DNA of 64,000 nucleotides. Source: Methylophaga sulfidovorans (lineage in GTDB: Bacteria; Pseudomonadota; Gammaproteobacteria; Nitrosococcales; Methylophagaceae). The notes beneath the pieces were generated by a model, which saw nothing but the letters and a program-made list of their open reading frames with translations, was not told the origin of the DNA and made no database searches. The stretch spans positions 1-64,000 of the forward strand of contig NZ_FOSH01000001.1 of NCBI RefSeq assembly GCF_900114205.1. Direction: 5' to 3'. Positions 33,955-44,140 of the stretch are shown piece by piece. A program made the translations under genes and the position numbers. Each line of letters begins with the position of its first letter. Positions within the stretch are counted from its first letter, which is position 1.

Positions 33955-34841
33955 TTACCTACCGACAGAATACTGTAATGAATGACCAGACTGACAAAGA
34001 TAATCAACCCAACCCAGTTATTATTTAAAAATGCTTGTAAACAGCGTTGTGGTTGTCGATCTTTTGCCAAAATTTGTTGATAGACAAACAAGCCACTAGC
34101 CAGAAACAGCCCCAGGTAAAAAATAAACCCCATCTCTAATTGCAGACCGACTAACACCATCACCACTATATAGCCGACTTGCATAATGCCCTGGATAACC
34201 AGGTCATCATCACCAAATAATACGGCTGTCGATTTCACTCCGGCCAGCAGATCGTCTTCCCGGTCTGCCATCGCATAAAAGGTGTCGTACATGGTTGTCC
34301 AGATAATATTAGCCAGAAACAATAACCAGGCCATTACCGGAACTGTATTAGTTTGTGCGGCAAACGCCATCGGAATCGCCCAACCAAATGCCATACCTAA
34401 ATAAATCTGTGGGAAATAGGTATAACGTTTCATAAAAGGGTATGTCGCGGCCAGAAACACACCACCCAGCGACAACCAGATGGTCAAGCTATTCAGCAAG
34501 GACACCAGAATAAAGGCCACCAAGGCCATGCCTATAAACACATAAACCGCTTGTCTGGCTGTTAACTCTCCAGTTGCCAGAGGACGGTTTTGTGTTCGCC
34601 AGACACTGCCATCTATCTCCCTATCGGCAAAATCATTAATCGCACAACCAGCTGAACGCATTAAAATCACACCCAAAATGAAAACCACTAACACGGTGAT
34701 ATCAGGCAGACCCTCAGCAGCAATCCATAAAGCTGATAATGTTGGCCATAACAAAAGTAAAATACCAATGGGTCTATCCAGTCGCATCAACTGGATATAA
34801 GGCATAATACGTTGTTGAACCTTACTCACACATAACTCCAT
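33951..34841 (-). CDS. ubiA: 4-hydroxybenzoate polyprenyltransferase
   Basis: 296 aa, about eight TM helices. The two Mg-prenyl-diphosphate motifs are NDFADREIDGSVWRTQNRPL (NDxxDxxxD) and DREDDLLAGVKSTAVLFG. Adds the polyprenyl tail to 4-hydroxybenzoate in ubiquinone synthesis. The ATG at 34841 overlaps ubiC by 16 bp; a GTG at 34829 with GGAG four bases upstream is an alternative start. Confidence 0.94.
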   Translation of the reverse strand: MELCVSKVQQRIMPYIQLMRLDRPIGILLLLWPTLSALWIAAEGLPDITVLVVFILGVILMRSAGCAINDFADREIDGSVWRTQNRPLATGELTARQAVYVFIGMALVAFILVSLLNSLTIWLSLGGVFLAATYPFMKRYTYFPQIYLGMAFGWAIPMAFAAQTNTVPVMAWLLFLANIIWTTMYDTFYAMADREDDLLAGVKSTAVLFGDDDLVIQGIMQVGYIVVMVLVGLQLEMGFIFYLGLFLASGLFVYQQILAKDRQPQRCLQAFLNNNWVGLIIFVSLVIHYSILSVGK

Positions 34842-35368
34842 TTTTCTGATGGCAAAAATATCTCACACACGAGTACTGGGTGCCCATTCAAGTAAAAACA
34901 TGAGCGTCTCGCCCATAACATATCAGGACCAATATCCAATACTTCAGTTGCTAATTGATATAACCAATGCTGCGGTGTTAAACACGCCACCTGAATATCG
35001 CTTCGACTTAATGTTGGCTCATCAAATAACATCTGACCTAATGGTTTCGTACCTAGGTTATCGAACCGCGACGGCAAGACTTGATAGGTGGATTGAGGAA
35101 TAATGGTTCGGGCATAAATTTCCGGCTTGTCACCATCACACAATAAAACCTCCCGCTCCAACTGAATACGTCGTAAAGGCTGCTGAAGAAACAGGCTTTC
35201 TTCAGGCAAAGCGGTATGCCAGTCATAGTGCAATAATTCGACATTCACAGCTTGCTCGCTGACATATTGCAGCCGCTTGGTAAGCGATCCCGTATCCGTC
35301 AGCCACTCACGCAAGTCATGCGGTAACGATTGCTTGCGAGCTGGAAGCCAGTTTGTCCAATGCTTCAT
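34826..35368 (-). CDS. ubiC: chorismate lyase
   Basis: 180 aa. QPLRRIQLEREVLLCDGDKPEIYARTIIPQSTYQ and LGTKPLGQMLFDEPTLSRSDIQ are the UbiC core, with Arg and Glu of the product-binding pocket. Converts chorismate to 4-hydroxybenzoate plus pyruvate, feeding UbiA next door. It lies 15 bp after recG. Confidence 0.92.
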   Translation of the reverse strand: MKHWTNWLPARKQSLPHDLREWLTDTGSLTKRLQYVSEQAVNVELLHYDWHTALPEESLFLQQPLRRIQLEREVLLCDGDKPEIYARTIIPQSTYQVLPSRFDNLGTKPLGQMLFDEPTLSRSDIQVACLTPQHWLYQLATEVLDIGPDMLWARRSCFYLNGHPVLVCEIFLPSEKWSYV

Positions 35369-35383
35369 TCAAAATCCAACAAA

Positions 35384-37471
35384 TTAAACATGCCCAAAAT
35401 CAAGTTTGTGAGCAAACCAACGCATCACCAATGCCTCTGCTTTTTCCGGTGCTAACTCAAGCATTTTATTGGCAGCCTGCTCCATAACCAATAACAATTC
35501 CTGATCTTCAAGTAAATTAGCGACTCGAAATTGTGGCAAGCCTGTCTGACGAGTTCCTAACACTTCACCGGGTCCACGAATTTCCAGATCTCGCTGAGCA
35601 ATCACAAAACCATCATTACTTTCACGCAGGCATTTTAATCTGGCCTGGCCATTTTCAGACAGTGGCGCATGGTACATCAAAACACAATGACTCTCGACCT
35701 GGCCCCGCCCTACACGGCCACGCAACTGATGTAGCTGTGCCAATCCAAGTCGCTCAGCATTCTCAATCACCATCAAACTGGCATTAGGTACATCCACCCC
35801 CACTTCAATGACCGTGGTCGCCACCAGCATATCCAGTTCACCTGACTTGAATGCTGACATCACCTGTTCTTTTTCTGCTGACTTCATCCGACCATGCACA
35901 AGGCCTATCTTCAAATCCGGTAAGCACTCCTGCAAGGTGGTCGCTGTATCTTCCGCCGCCTGACACTGCAAATGTTCAGACTCTTCAATTAAAGTGCATA
36001 CCCAATAAACCTGACGCTGCTGCTGACAAGCGGCGTGAACACGTTCAATCACATCCTGACGTCGGCTATCCGGTACGACGACCGTAGTAACAGGTGTTCT
36101 TCCTGGTGGTAATTCATCAATCACAGACACACTTAAATCAGCATAGGCGGTCATTGCCAACGTGCGGGGAATTGGTGTCGCTGTCATCACTAGCTGATGC
36201 GGCATAGTATCCACATCCCGGCCTTTATCACGCAGGGCTAGCCGTTGATGAACCCCAAAGCGGTGTTGTTCATCAATAATCACTAAACCAAGTTGGTTAA
36301 ACACAACTTCATCCTGAAACAAAGCGTGGGTGCCAACGGCAATATTAATCTCACCTGACTTTAGTTGTTCTAATACCTGACGGCGTTGTGAGGCAGTTTG
36401 CTTTCCCGCACACCAGCCAACTTTCATTCCCAGCGGTGTCAGCCATTGGGTAAACGTTCTGAAATGTTGTTCTGCCAGTAATTCTGTTGGTGCCATCATC
36501 ACTGCTTGTGCACCAGCGCTCACTGCATCTATAGCCGCCAACGCCGCCACAACCGTTTTCCCGGAACCCACATCGCCTTGCACCAAACGCTGCATGGGAA
36601 ATGGCTTTAGCATATCCGCTTCAATCTCAGTCAATACTCGCTGTTGCGCAGCAGTTAACGGAAATGGCAACTGGCTCAATAACGCTTTTCGTTGAGATGG
36701 GTCGGGGTTTAACACTGGCGCACGATGATGCTGTGTTTGCTGGCGCAGTTTTTTCATGGTCAGTTGTTGTGCCAGCAACTCTTCATAGGCCAGTCGTTTT
36801 TGTGCTGGATGTTGTCTGTCAATCAGCTGTTGCACAGGCGCATCCGGCGGCGGTTGATGAACAAACTTCAACGCTTCCGTCAGAGAAAAATCAGCCACAT
36901 TATGACAACGGGCTTCAGGGATGACTAACTCCGGCATCAAGCCATTTTCAAGGCTGGCAAGTGCTTGTGTGATTAGCTTCCTCAAGGAAAGTTGATGAAG
37001 GCCTTCTGTGGTGGGATAAACCGGCGTCAGTTCAGAATCCACAGGCACAATTTTGTCGGCATCAATTAGCTGATATTCGGGATGCACCATCTCGAAACTG
37101 GAAGGCCCGTTACGTACTTCACCAAAACAGCGAATTTTCCGGCCTTTTTCCAGCTGTAATTGTTGGGCTTTGGAAAAATGAAAGAAACGCAGGACTAACG
37201 ATCCTGTTCCATCTGAGATATGACATAACAAGGAACGACGGCGGCCAAATTTCACTTGTGAGAGCTGAATGGTACCTTCGACCAGGACTTCCTGTTGCAG
37301 TCTTAACGCACCAAGCGGCATTAAGCGAGTACGGTCCTGATATCTGAGAGGGAGATGAAACAGCAGGTCCTGGACCTGCTGTACACCAATTTTGACAAGA
37401 CGTTCGGCAACTTTCCCGCCAACGCCTTTTAATGAAGTCACGGGTTGTGATAATCCATTATCCGCCACCAC
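35384..37471 (-). CDS. recG: ATP-dependent DNA helicase RecG
   Basis: 695 aa, normal length. N-terminal wedge/OB domain (about 1-170), Walker A LVQGDVGSGKTVVAALAAIDA (about 299), VIIDEQHRFGVHQR, TATPIPRTLAMTAYADL, and the C-terminal motor ending VIEVGVDVPNASLMVIENAERLGLAQLHQLRGRVGRG. Remodels stalled forks and branched DNA. Confidence 0.97.
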   Translation of the reverse strand: MVADNGLSQPVTSLKGVGGKVAERLVKIGVQQVQDLLFHLPLRYQDRTRLMPLGALRLQQEVLVEGTIQLSQVKFGRRRSLLCHISDGTGSLVLRFFHFSKAQQLQLEKGRKIRCFGEVRNGPSSFEMVHPEYQLIDADKIVPVDSELTPVYPTTEGLHQLSLRKLITQALASLENGLMPELVIPEARCHNVADFSLTEALKFVHQPPPDAPVQQLIDRQHPAQKRLAYEELLAQQLTMKKLRQQTQHHRAPVLNPDPSQRKALLSQLPFPLTAAQQRVLTEIEADMLKPFPMQRLVQGDVGSGKTVVAALAAIDAVSAGAQAVMMAPTELLAEQHFRTFTQWLTPLGMKVGWCAGKQTASQRRQVLEQLKSGEINIAVGTHALFQDEVVFNQLGLVIIDEQHRFGVHQRLALRDKGRDVDTMPHQLVMTATPIPRTLAMTAYADLSVSVIDELPPGRTPVTTVVVPDSRRQDVIERVHAACQQQRQVYWVCTLIEESEHLQCQAAEDTATTLQECLPDLKIGLVHGRMKSAEKEQVMSAFKSGELDMLVATTVIEVGVDVPNASLMVIENAERLGLAQLHQLRGRVGRGQVESHCVLMYHAPLSENGQARLKCLRESNDGFVIAQRDLEIRGPGEVLGTRQTGLPQFRVANLLEDQELLLVMEQAANKMLELAPEKAEALVMRWFAHKLDFGHV

Positions 37472-37497
37472 AACCTTAACCTCCTAAAGGTTAATAA

Positions 37498-37884
37498 TTA
37501 CGCATTAAGATGCAAGATTGCATCCATTTCCACAGGCACATCTTTTGGTAAAGAAGCCACACCAATCGCTGCGCGTGCTGGGTAAGGTTGTTCAAAATAT
37601 TCCGCCATGATTTCATTCACGGCACCGAAATAACTTAAATCGGTCAGATAAATATTCAACTTCACCACATCCTGCAAACTGCCGCCAGAGGCTTTCGCTA
37701 CTGCAGATAAATTATCAAACACACGTTTTACTTGTGTATTGAAGTCACCTTCGATAACCGTCATCGTTTCAGGCACCAACGGAATCTGTCCTGAAAGATA
37801 GACAACATCACCCACTTTCACTGCTTGTGAATATGTGCCGATAGCTTCAGGTGCATCCGCTGTATGAATAATTTCGCGAGACAT
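37498..37884 (-). CDS. ridA: RidA-family 2-iminoacid deaminase
   Basis: 128 aa. [43 protein letters not shown], and [29 protein letters not shown], with the Arg of the family. Removes toxic enamine/imine intermediates of PLP enzymes. 24 bp after spoT. Confidence 0.94.
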   Translation of the reverse strand: MSREIIHTADAPEAIGTYSQAVKVGDVVYLSGQIPLVPETMTVIEGDFNTQVKRVFDNLSAVAKASGGSLQDVVKLNIYLTDLSYFGAVNEIMAEYFEQPYPARAAIGVASLPKDVPVEMDAILHLNA

Positions 37885-37908
37885 TCATTTCTCCATCAAA
37901 GTCTGGTT

Positions 37909-40065
37909 TTAATTAATACGAGTAATTCTTTCTACCATATCGAGGCGGCGTAAACGACGGATGAGACGCGCTAGATGCTGACGATTGGCCACTTCGATGG
38001 TCAAGCGTAAATCGGAATAACCACCGTCGCGTTCATCCACAACAACATTGTCGATATTGGAATCCGATTCCGAAACAACAGCAGCGATAGTCGCAAGCAC
38101 ACCTCGTTGGTTTTTCACATGAATCATGATGTCGACAGGGAAATCACGTGAAACATCAGGTGACCAGGCGACATCCAGCCATTTTTCATTCTGCACACGC
38201 AGATGCGAAGTATTTTTACAGCCACGTTGGTGAATAATGATGCCCCGGCCACTACTGACATATCCGTGAATCGGGTCTCCCGGAATCGGATGACAGCAAC
38301 GAGCAAAACTCACCACCATTCCCTCAGTACCGGCAATCATCAGTGCCTGGGCTTCTGTATCCGGAGTCGATTCATGCACCAGTTTCTGGGCAATTAATAA
38401 TGCAGAATGGTTACCTAATCCGATATCTTCCAATAAGTCATCAAACTGTTTCAGTTCAAACTCATTAATCAGCTCATTAAAGCGTTCAACCGGAATCTCA
38501 TCCAGATTGGTAGAAAAGGCCGTCAGATGTTTATTTAACAAACGACGTCCAAGCAATACCGCTTCTTCAGTCTGCAGATGACGTAAATAATTACGAATAT
38601 TGGTACGCGCTTTCGCCGTTACCACAAAGTTCAACCAGGCAGGGTTAGGATGCGAAGCAGGTGAAGTAATGATTTCCACTGACTCACCTGTTTCCAGCTG
38701 GCTGCTCAACGGCACCAGATGACGACCAACACGAGCAGCAACACAGTTATTACCAACATCACTATGCACAGCATAAGCAAAGTCGACCGCTGTTGCGCCT
38801 CTTGGTAACGTTAAAATCTCACCTTTTGGCGTAGAGACATAAATTTCGTCTGGGAATAAATCTATACGCAGATTCTCCAGAAACTCCATAGAGTCCCCTG
38901 AGCCTTTCTGCATTTCCAGAATCCCTTGCAGCCACTGGCGAGCTTTACGATGCGCCAGGTTATTACCGACTGATTCACCAGTTTTGTATAACCAGTGAGC
39001 AGCAACTCCGGCTTCCGCCATATGGTCCATATCACGGGAACGAATCTGCACTTCAATAGGCACACCGTATGGGCCAAACAACACGGTATGTAATGACTGG
39101 TAGCCGTTGGCTTTGGGAATCGCAATATAATCTTTGAACTTGCCTTGTACTGGTTTGTACAGATTATGCACAACCCCCAGCATCCGGTAACAAGCGTCAA
39201 CATCATCGACGATGATGCGGAAAGCATAAACATCCATCACTTCAGAGAAGGACAGTTGTTTGCTGACCATTTTTTTGTACAGGCTATACAGGTTTTTTTC
39301 ACGACCCTGAATATCAGCGCTTAAGCCTTCCTGTTCCATCCGATTCAGGATAGACGCGGTGATCTGCGTAACAATTTCTTTACGGTTGCCGCGAGATTTT
39401 CTTACTGCGTCCTGCAGAACACGGTAACGAATCGGATATAAAACATGGAATCCCAGATCTTCCAGCTCACAACGCATCAGGTTCATACCCAGACGTTGAG
39501 CAATGGGTGCGTAGATATCCAACGTTTCATTGGCTATACGACGGCGTTTTTCAGGGCGTAAATGGCCCAGCGTACGCATATTATGGAGGCGGTCTGCCAG
39601 TTTGACGATGATGACACGAATATCACGTGACATCGCCAGTAGCATTTTTCTTAAGTTTTCAGCCTGAGCATGCTTTTGCGTTTCAAAAGCCGCTTTTGCT
39701 AGTTTGGTGACACCTTCAACTAACTCGCCCACTTCTTCGCCAAACTCTGCGGCCAAGTCGGCTTTTGTCAGTGCAGTGTCTTCAATCACATCATGAAGTA
39801 ACCCGGCCATAATGCATTCGTAATCCATATGCATCATGGCCAGAACATGGGCGACGGCTAGCGGGTGGGTGATGTAGCGCTCGCCACTGCGGCGAGTCTG
39901 GCCTTCATGTGCGTGGTCCGCAAAGTGATAGGCCCTTCGAATCGCATCAACCTGTCCGGATTCGAGATAGTTTGCCGTCGCATAGCACAAGTCATCTATT
40001 GTCAATTTGGGTTCTGACTCCTGGATAAAGTCCAGTTCAGATGCAACGGATGGCTTGGCACTCAC
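37909..40065 (-). CDS. spoT: (p)ppGpp hydrolase/synthetase SpoT
   Basis: 718 aa. HD hydrolase domain (about 45-190; HAHEGQTRRSGERYITHPLAVAHVL, GLLHDVIEDT with HD metal site), synthetase-like domain (GREKNLYSLYKKM, GKFKDYIAIPKANGYQSLHTVLFG), TGS (~395-455; VSTPKGEILTLPRGATAVDFAYAVH), and a C-terminal ACT domain. SpoT-type HD residues are intact; synthetase activity may be weak. Confidence 0.97.
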   Translation of the reverse strand: MSAKPSVASELDFIQESEPKLTIDDLCYATANYLESGQVDAIRRAYHFADHAHEGQTRRSGERYITHPLAVAHVLAMMHMDYECIMAGLLHDVIEDTALTKADLAAEFGEEVGELVEGVTKLAKAAFETQKHAQAENLRKMLLAMSRDIRVIIVKLADRLHNMRTLGHLRPEKRRRIANETLDIYAPIAQRLGMNLMRCELEDLGFHVLYPIRYRVLQDAVRKSRGNRKEIVTQITASILNRMEQEGLSADIQGREKNLYSLYKKMVSKQLSFSEVMDVYAFRIIVDDVDACYRMLGVVHNLYKPVQGKFKDYIAIPKANGYQSLHTVLFGPYGVPIEVQIRSRDMDHMAEAGVAAHWLYKTGESVGNNLAHRKARQWLQGILEMQKGSGDSMEFLENLRIDLFPDEIYVSTPKGEILTLPRGATAVDFAYAVHSDVGNNCVAARVGRHLVPLSSQLETGESVEIITSPASHPNPAWLNFVVTAKARTNIRNYLRHLQTEEAVLLGRRLLNKHLTAFSTNLDEIPVERFNELINEFELKQFDDLLEDIGLGNHSALLIAQKLVHESTPDTEAQALMIAGTEGMVVSFARCCHPIPGDPIHGYVSSGRGIIIHQRGCKNTSHLRVQNEKWLDVAWSPDVSRDFPVDIMIHVKNQRGVLATIAAVVSESDSNIDNVVVDERDGGYSDLRLTIEVANRQHLARLIRRLRRLDMVERITRIN

Positions 40066-40071
40066 TGTCGT

Positions 40072-40332
40072 TTATTCTTCCGATTGTAGTTCTTCGTCAC
40101 TGACGATGCTTTCTGAAGCATGTTCACGAGCATTGGTTTTTTCGAGAATTTCACGACCAACCAATCCCGCAGCAATCTCACGTAACGCTAAAACGGTAGG
40201 TTTATCGTTATCAAGGCTGACCATAGCGTCATCACCCATGGCGATTTCACGTGCACGTTTTGAAGCAACCAGGACTAATTGGAAACGGTTATCAACATTT
40301 TCTAAACAATCTTCAACAGTAGTACGAGCCAT
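40072..40332 (-). CDS. rpoZ: RNA polymerase omega subunit
   Basis: 86 aa. [31 protein letters not shown] and [14 protein letters not shown] are the omega core. It helps assemble RNA polymerase and takes part in ppGpp response. It lies 6 bp before spoT, the common gammaproteobacterial gmk-rpoZ-spoT order. Confidence 0.97.
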   Translation of the reverse strand: MARTTVEDCLENVDNRFQLVLVASKRAREIAMGDDAMVSLDNDKPTVLALREIAAGLVGREILEKTNAREHASESIVSDEELQSEE

Positions 40333-40377
40333 GGTTTTTCCCAGTTAAAATTTAAAGAATCAATTTTACGAAATATC

Positions 40378-40995
40378 TTAGCGTTGAGCCAGTAATTCAG
40401 CGATTAAGTCGGCTTGAATATTTTTTTGAATCGCTAAGGAATGACGCTGTGCAACGATGATAGATGACAAACTGGTCAACGCCTGCTCAAAATCATCATT
40501 GACGATTATGTAGTCAAATTCAACATAGTGCGAAATTTCATTCTCTGCATCACGCATACGTCTGGAGATAACGTCTTCATTATCCTGACCACGATGACGT
40601 AAGCGTTGTTCCAGCGTCGCTTTTGATGGAGGCAAAATGAATATGCCTATTGCCTGCTGGAAATTATTTCTGACCTGTTGTGCTCCCTGCCAGTCAATTT
40701 CCAGAATGACATCAAAACCATCAGCTAATAACGATTTCACGGCAGCTGATGATGTGCCGTAACTATTATCAAATACCGTAGCAGATTCCAGAAATTCGCC
40801 AGCATCGCGCATAGCAGAAAACGTTTGCTGATCTACAAAATGGTAATCCTTACCATTAATTTCACCCTCACGAGGAGGACGGGTTGTATGTGAAACAGAT
40901 AGTTTAATTTCCGCATGCTGTGCAATAAGCGCATTCACTAAACTGGTTTTGCCTGCACCAGAAGGTGCAGCCACAATAAAAAGATTACCCATCAT
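40378..40995 (-). CDS. gmk: guanylate kinase
   Basis: 205 aa from 40995 (MMGNLFIVAAPSGAGKTSL); the 96-bp extension to 41091 has no conservation that I know. P-loop APSGAGKTSLVNAL, then SVSHTTRPPREGEINGKDYHFV (GMP site). Phosphorylates GMP to GDP. Either of two adjacent ATGs (40995, 40992) may be used. The 332-bp upstream spacer holds one 10-bp palindrome (TTGTGCACAA at about 41166) and no gene. Confidence 0.95.
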   Translation of the reverse strand: MMGNLFIVAAPSGAGKTSLVNALIAQHAEIKLSVSHTTRPPREGEINGKDYHFVDQQTFSAMRDAGEFLESATVFDNSYGTSSAAVKSLLADGFDVILEIDWQGAQQVRNNFQQAIGIFILPPSKATLEQRLRHRGQDNEDVISRRMRDAENEISHYVEFDYIIVNDDFEQALTSLSSIIVAQRHSLAIQKNIQADLIAELLAQR

Positions 40996-41327
40996 AAAAT
41001 TCTGAACGCTGTTAGGAATAATTGGGCAATTATGACAAAAAGCCCTCTGTTTCACCACGCAGGATCTCACACTCGAAGTAAGTCTTCTCAAATCGACATA
41101 AAATAAAGCGACTAAACTCAGATTTATTTTGTAGAAATCCCTGACAAGTTGATGACATTATTATGCTAATTGTGCACAATAAAGTTATGCACTAGTACCA
41201 AAGTACAATACGCAAATACCTAGGGCATAGATAATATAGCTATTAATTAGTTTTGATGGATCAAGACATCGATTGTATGGATTACGTTGATTTAGCATCA
41301 CTATTAATCTTGTACTGGATATAAAAA

Positions 41328-41978
41328 ATGAAAACATTTAAGAGATTTGCAGGCATAGCTTTATCATTCTTCATTGCTGGCGCAGCATCTGCAGCACATT
41401 TAAGCGACGAAGTTATTTACGCAACCAAGAATAAAAAAGAAAGCACTATCCAACATTTTGCCGACGCCTATCAGTATGTCAGCACAGATGGCAGTTTCAC
41501 TGCGGGTACAGGTCCTGATTATGCTTATCAGCTTAACCCAAATGCGACAACGAACGCTGTCAAACAGGATCAGCTCAATACCGCTTTTGATGCCGCTGCC
41601 GCTTCAGGTAAATATTCTGAACTGGTTGGTTACGATGTATCGGATTTTTACAGCACGGGTACATACCCCGCAGCAACAGAAAATACAGACTTTTTCACCT
41701 CAGACGTTTTCTCAACTGGCCATGTGAATACCACTTCACTGGGCCTGACGTTTGAGGGCATTATGATTAAGTCTGGAAACACAACTTTGGTGGCATTATT
41801 CAATGATGCGATTTCAGAATTGTATTTCAAAACCTTCATCCAACAAGGCATCTCGCATATTGCTCTGTTCAACACAGCCTCTATCTCTGCAGTGCCAGTA
41901 CCTGCTGCATTATGGCTGTTTGCTCCAGCATTACTTGGAATGGTCGGCTTCCGTAGAAGACAATCAGTGATTAAGTAA
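41328..41978 (+). CDS. PEP-CTERM-type exported protein, function unknown
   Basis: 216 aa. Signal peptide MKTFKRFAGIALSFFIAGAASA, then a low-complexity Ala/Thr/Tyr-rich mature region. The C-terminus VPVPAALWLFAPALLGMVGFRRR is a variant PEP-CTERM sorting signal (VPxP, TM helix, basic end) processed by exosortase in family members. No exosortase gene is in the window. Followed by a strong terminator at 42002. Confidence 0.82.
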   Translation: MKTFKRFAGIALSFFIAGAASAAHLSDEVIYATKNKKESTIQHFADAYQYVSTDGSFTAGTGPDYAYQLNPNATTNAVKQDQLNTAFDAAAASGKYSELVGYDVSDFYSTGTYPAATENTDFFTSDVFSTGHVNTTSLGLTFEGIMIKSGNTTLVALFNDAISELYFKTFIQQGISHIALFNTASISAVPVPAALWLFAPALLGMVGFRRRQSVIK

Positions 41979-42001
41979 TTTGTTATCAAAGCTCAACAAA
42001 A

Positions 42002-42029
42002 AACGCGGCCAAGAGCCGCGTTTTTTTTA
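42002..42029 (+). terminator. rho-independent terminator after the PEP-CTERM gene
   Basis: AACGCGGC / GCCGCGTT, 8-bp GC-rich stem (42002-42009 and 42015-42022), 5-nt loop, then a run of T's. Confidence 0.9.
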
Positions 42030-42302
42030 TGTCTGAATAAAGTGATTTTTCATCACTCAATATTTTGGATCTGCTCATTGAGTAGAAGCCTAGACCCTAA
42101 CAAATTCAATAAGTTATCGAAAATAAGCCGTTCAAAAATGCCTATTTACCCACCAAACTGCCCACCACTTGCCTATGGCTTTTACTAAATCTTAGTGGTT
42201 AGCAATGGAAAAACAGTGCCGTTTTTATGCTGCTGTTAGTATTTAAAAATAGCAGTTTTGAAAGGCTTTATCGAGTAATTTTTTCAACACCTTATTTGAA
42301 AA

Positions 42303-42363
42303 TGGATACAATAATATCCACTCTTTGTTTTATTTGGCTATAATGGATATAACTATGTCCATT
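42303..42363. promoter_or_regulatory. two operators and a -10 box of the first hipBA pair
   Basis: Operator 1: TGGATA (42303-42308) and TATCCA (42315-42320), a 6-bp palindrome with a 6-bp spacer. Operator 2: AATGGA (42342-42347) and TCCATT (42358-42363). A perfect TATAAT lies at 42339-42344, partly inside operator 2. HipB-type regulators bind such GGATA/TATCC sites (family knowledge), so autoregulation is expected. Confidence 0.65.
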
Positions 42364-42375
42364 TGGTCTTTGCGG

Positions 42376-42666
42376 ATGAATTTTACCTTACTTGATGATA
42401 CCGATGTAAGCCAAGCCTATGCGGCTTATTTACGTGAGCTACGAAAGCAGGCAAAGCTGTCACGTGCAGCGCTTGCTGAGCGAAGCTGCGTACCTGCGGC
42501 CACCATTAAGAAATTTGAGCTAACTGGGCAAATTTCATTTCGCCAATTGTTGTTGCTTTGGCAGACCCTCGACTCATTGGATAGGCTATATCAGCTCACG
42601 CAACCTAGCAAAGAACGCGCTGCTATACCCACGAGTATTGATGAGGTGCTAAAAGATGAGTTTTAA
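42376..42666 (+). CDS. hipB: HipB-like HTH antitoxin (pair 1)
   Basis: 96 aa from the ATG at 42376; earlier in-frame starts lie inside the promoter and operator region. HTH: AYLRELRKQAKLSRAALAERSCVPAATIKKFELTGQISFRQLLLLWQTL. Binds DNA and neutralises the HipA-like kinase encoded next, whose ATG overlaps its end by 11 bp. The leader after a TATAAT at 42339 would be about 25 nt. Confidence 0.85.
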   Translation: MNFTLLDDTDVSQAYAAYLRELRKQAKLSRAALAERSCVPAATIKKFELTGQISFRQLLLLWQTLDSLDRLYQLTQPSKERAAIPTSIDEVLKDEF

Positions 42667-44005
42667 ACCCATTCAGAAGCTTAATGTTACTCGAACGCTA
42701 AGCTCAGGTGAGCAGGTTGCTGTAGGGGTCTTGGCGCAGAATCGGCAAGGCGTTTTTTTTCAGTATGCTGATGACTATTTGCAGCAGTTTGGCAATTTAT
42801 CACCGTTTACCTTGCAAGCGAATGCGCAAGTTCAAGTCGCGCCTAAAGCGCCGCACCAAGGTGTACATGGTGTATTTGGAGATTGTTTACCCGATGGCTG
42901 GGGCATGCTGTTACAAGATCGTATTTTCCGGCAAAAGGGCATCCTACCTAATCAATTAACGGCAATGGATAGACTGGCCTTTGTCGGAGATAAAGGCATG
43001 GGAGCATTGTCTTTTTCTCCGGTATCTGAGTTTTCAGCCACCACGCACGCGGATATTGATTTAGCGACGTTAGGCTTAGAAGCACAAACGCTGTTCGATG
43101 CTTCAATGTCAGATTATATGGACGACAACCACGATGAGTTAGATGGACATACTCAACAGGTGCTGGTCGCATTAGTCGCCGGAGGTAGTTCGGGTGGGGC
43201 AAGACCAAAGGCACAGATTTATATGCCTGCTGGGGAAGCTCGGCAATGCCGAACCTTTGCAAAGCCTGATGATGAAGCGTGGCTGATTAAATTTACTTCT
43301 AAAAATCTCGCGCTTGGCCATGAAGAAGGTTTGTGTGAGGCGGTTTATTTGCAAATGGCCGAGCTTGCCAAGTGTCAAACACCAGTCTGGCAACTCATTG
43401 AAGCACCATCTTCAAGCGGTGCACCTGTTTGGTTGGCGCTTAAGCGGTTTGATTATGTCACTGAACAGGCCGACTTAGGCAGCAAGCGCAGTGCAGGTCG
43501 ATTACATATGCACAGCGCTTGCGGGCTGCTGGATGCAGACTTTAGAACGCCAAGTTTAGATTATATTGACTTGATAAAAGCCAGTCGTCAGTTATGTAAA
43601 TCACCAGCCGCTGGGCAACTGCAATTTCGCCGTGCCGTTTTTAACCTGCTGTCGTCTAACCAAGACGATCACAGTAAAAACTGGGCGTTTTTGCAAGCGG
43701 ATGACGGTCAATGGAACCCTGCACCTTTTTACGATGTTACCTACAGCCCACATCCATTCAACGAACACGCCACTGCGTTCGGAGGTTATGGCAAAGCGCC
43801 ACCGCTTAAGGTGATGCAAAAACTTGCTACCAGTGCTGGCTTTGCGAATTGGCATGATGCAAAGCAAGTCATTGAAGAAGTCGCAGAAGCCATCAGCCAA
43901 TTTACGTATCTTGCGAAGCAACAAGGGATCAGTAAAACAACAGTGTCTGCGATTGCTAAGACATTGGCTCAGCGCAAACAGGAAAATGCAGCGCTTTTTC
44001 AATGA
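42656..44005 (+). CDS. hipA: HipA-like serine/threonine kinase toxin (pair 1)
   Basis: 449 aa. HGVFGDCLPDGWGMLL (HipA N-terminal signature), GGSSGGARPKAQIY (phosphate-binding loop), SSNQDDHSKNWAFL (catalytic loop with Asp), and FYDVTYSPHPFNEH (metal-binding Asp). HipA kinases phosphorylate tRNA synthetases such as GltX and arrest growth. Longer than pairs 2 and 3, with a different N-terminus. Confidence 0.9.
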   Translation: MSFKPIQKLNVTRTLSSGEQVAVGVLAQNRQGVFFQYADDYLQQFGNLSPFTLQANAQVQVAPKAPHQGVHGVFGDCLPDGWGMLLQDRIFRQKGILPNQLTAMDRLAFVGDKGMGALSFSPVSEFSATTHADIDLATLGLEAQTLFDASMSDYMDDNHDELDGHTQQVLVALVAGGSSGGARPKAQIYMPAGEARQCRTFAKPDDEAWLIKFTSKNLALGHEEGLCEAVYLQMAELAKCQTPVWQLIEAPSSSGAPVWLALKRFDYVTEQADLGSKRSAGRLHMHSACGLLDADFRTPSLDYIDLIKASRQLCKSPAAGQLQFRRAVFNLLSSNQDDHSKNWAFLQADDGQWNPAPFYDVTYSPHPFNEHATAFGGYGKAPPLKVMQKLATSAGFANWHDAKQVIEEVAEAISQFTYLAKQQGISKTTVSAIAKTLAQRKQENAALFQ

Positions 44006-44040
44006 CAGTAGAACAAACTTTTCAATTCACAATAAATACA

Positions 44041-44083
44041 AGGTCTACAGATTGTTACCCATAAGGTAATTTTGTGTAGACCT
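44041..44083. terminator. nested inverted repeat downstream of hipA pair 1
   Basis: Outer arms AGGTCTACA (44041-44049) / TGTAGACCT (44075-44083), inner arms TTACC (44055-44059) / GGTAA (44065-44069). Perfect arms at both levels make a two-step hairpin. No T-run follows, so it may be a processing or end structure rather than a classic terminator. Confidence 0.5.
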
Positions 44084-44140
44084 CTAACCGCTGCATTTAT
44101 CCATTCAGCAAAATACACTGACGAGTACTCAACTTGCATT

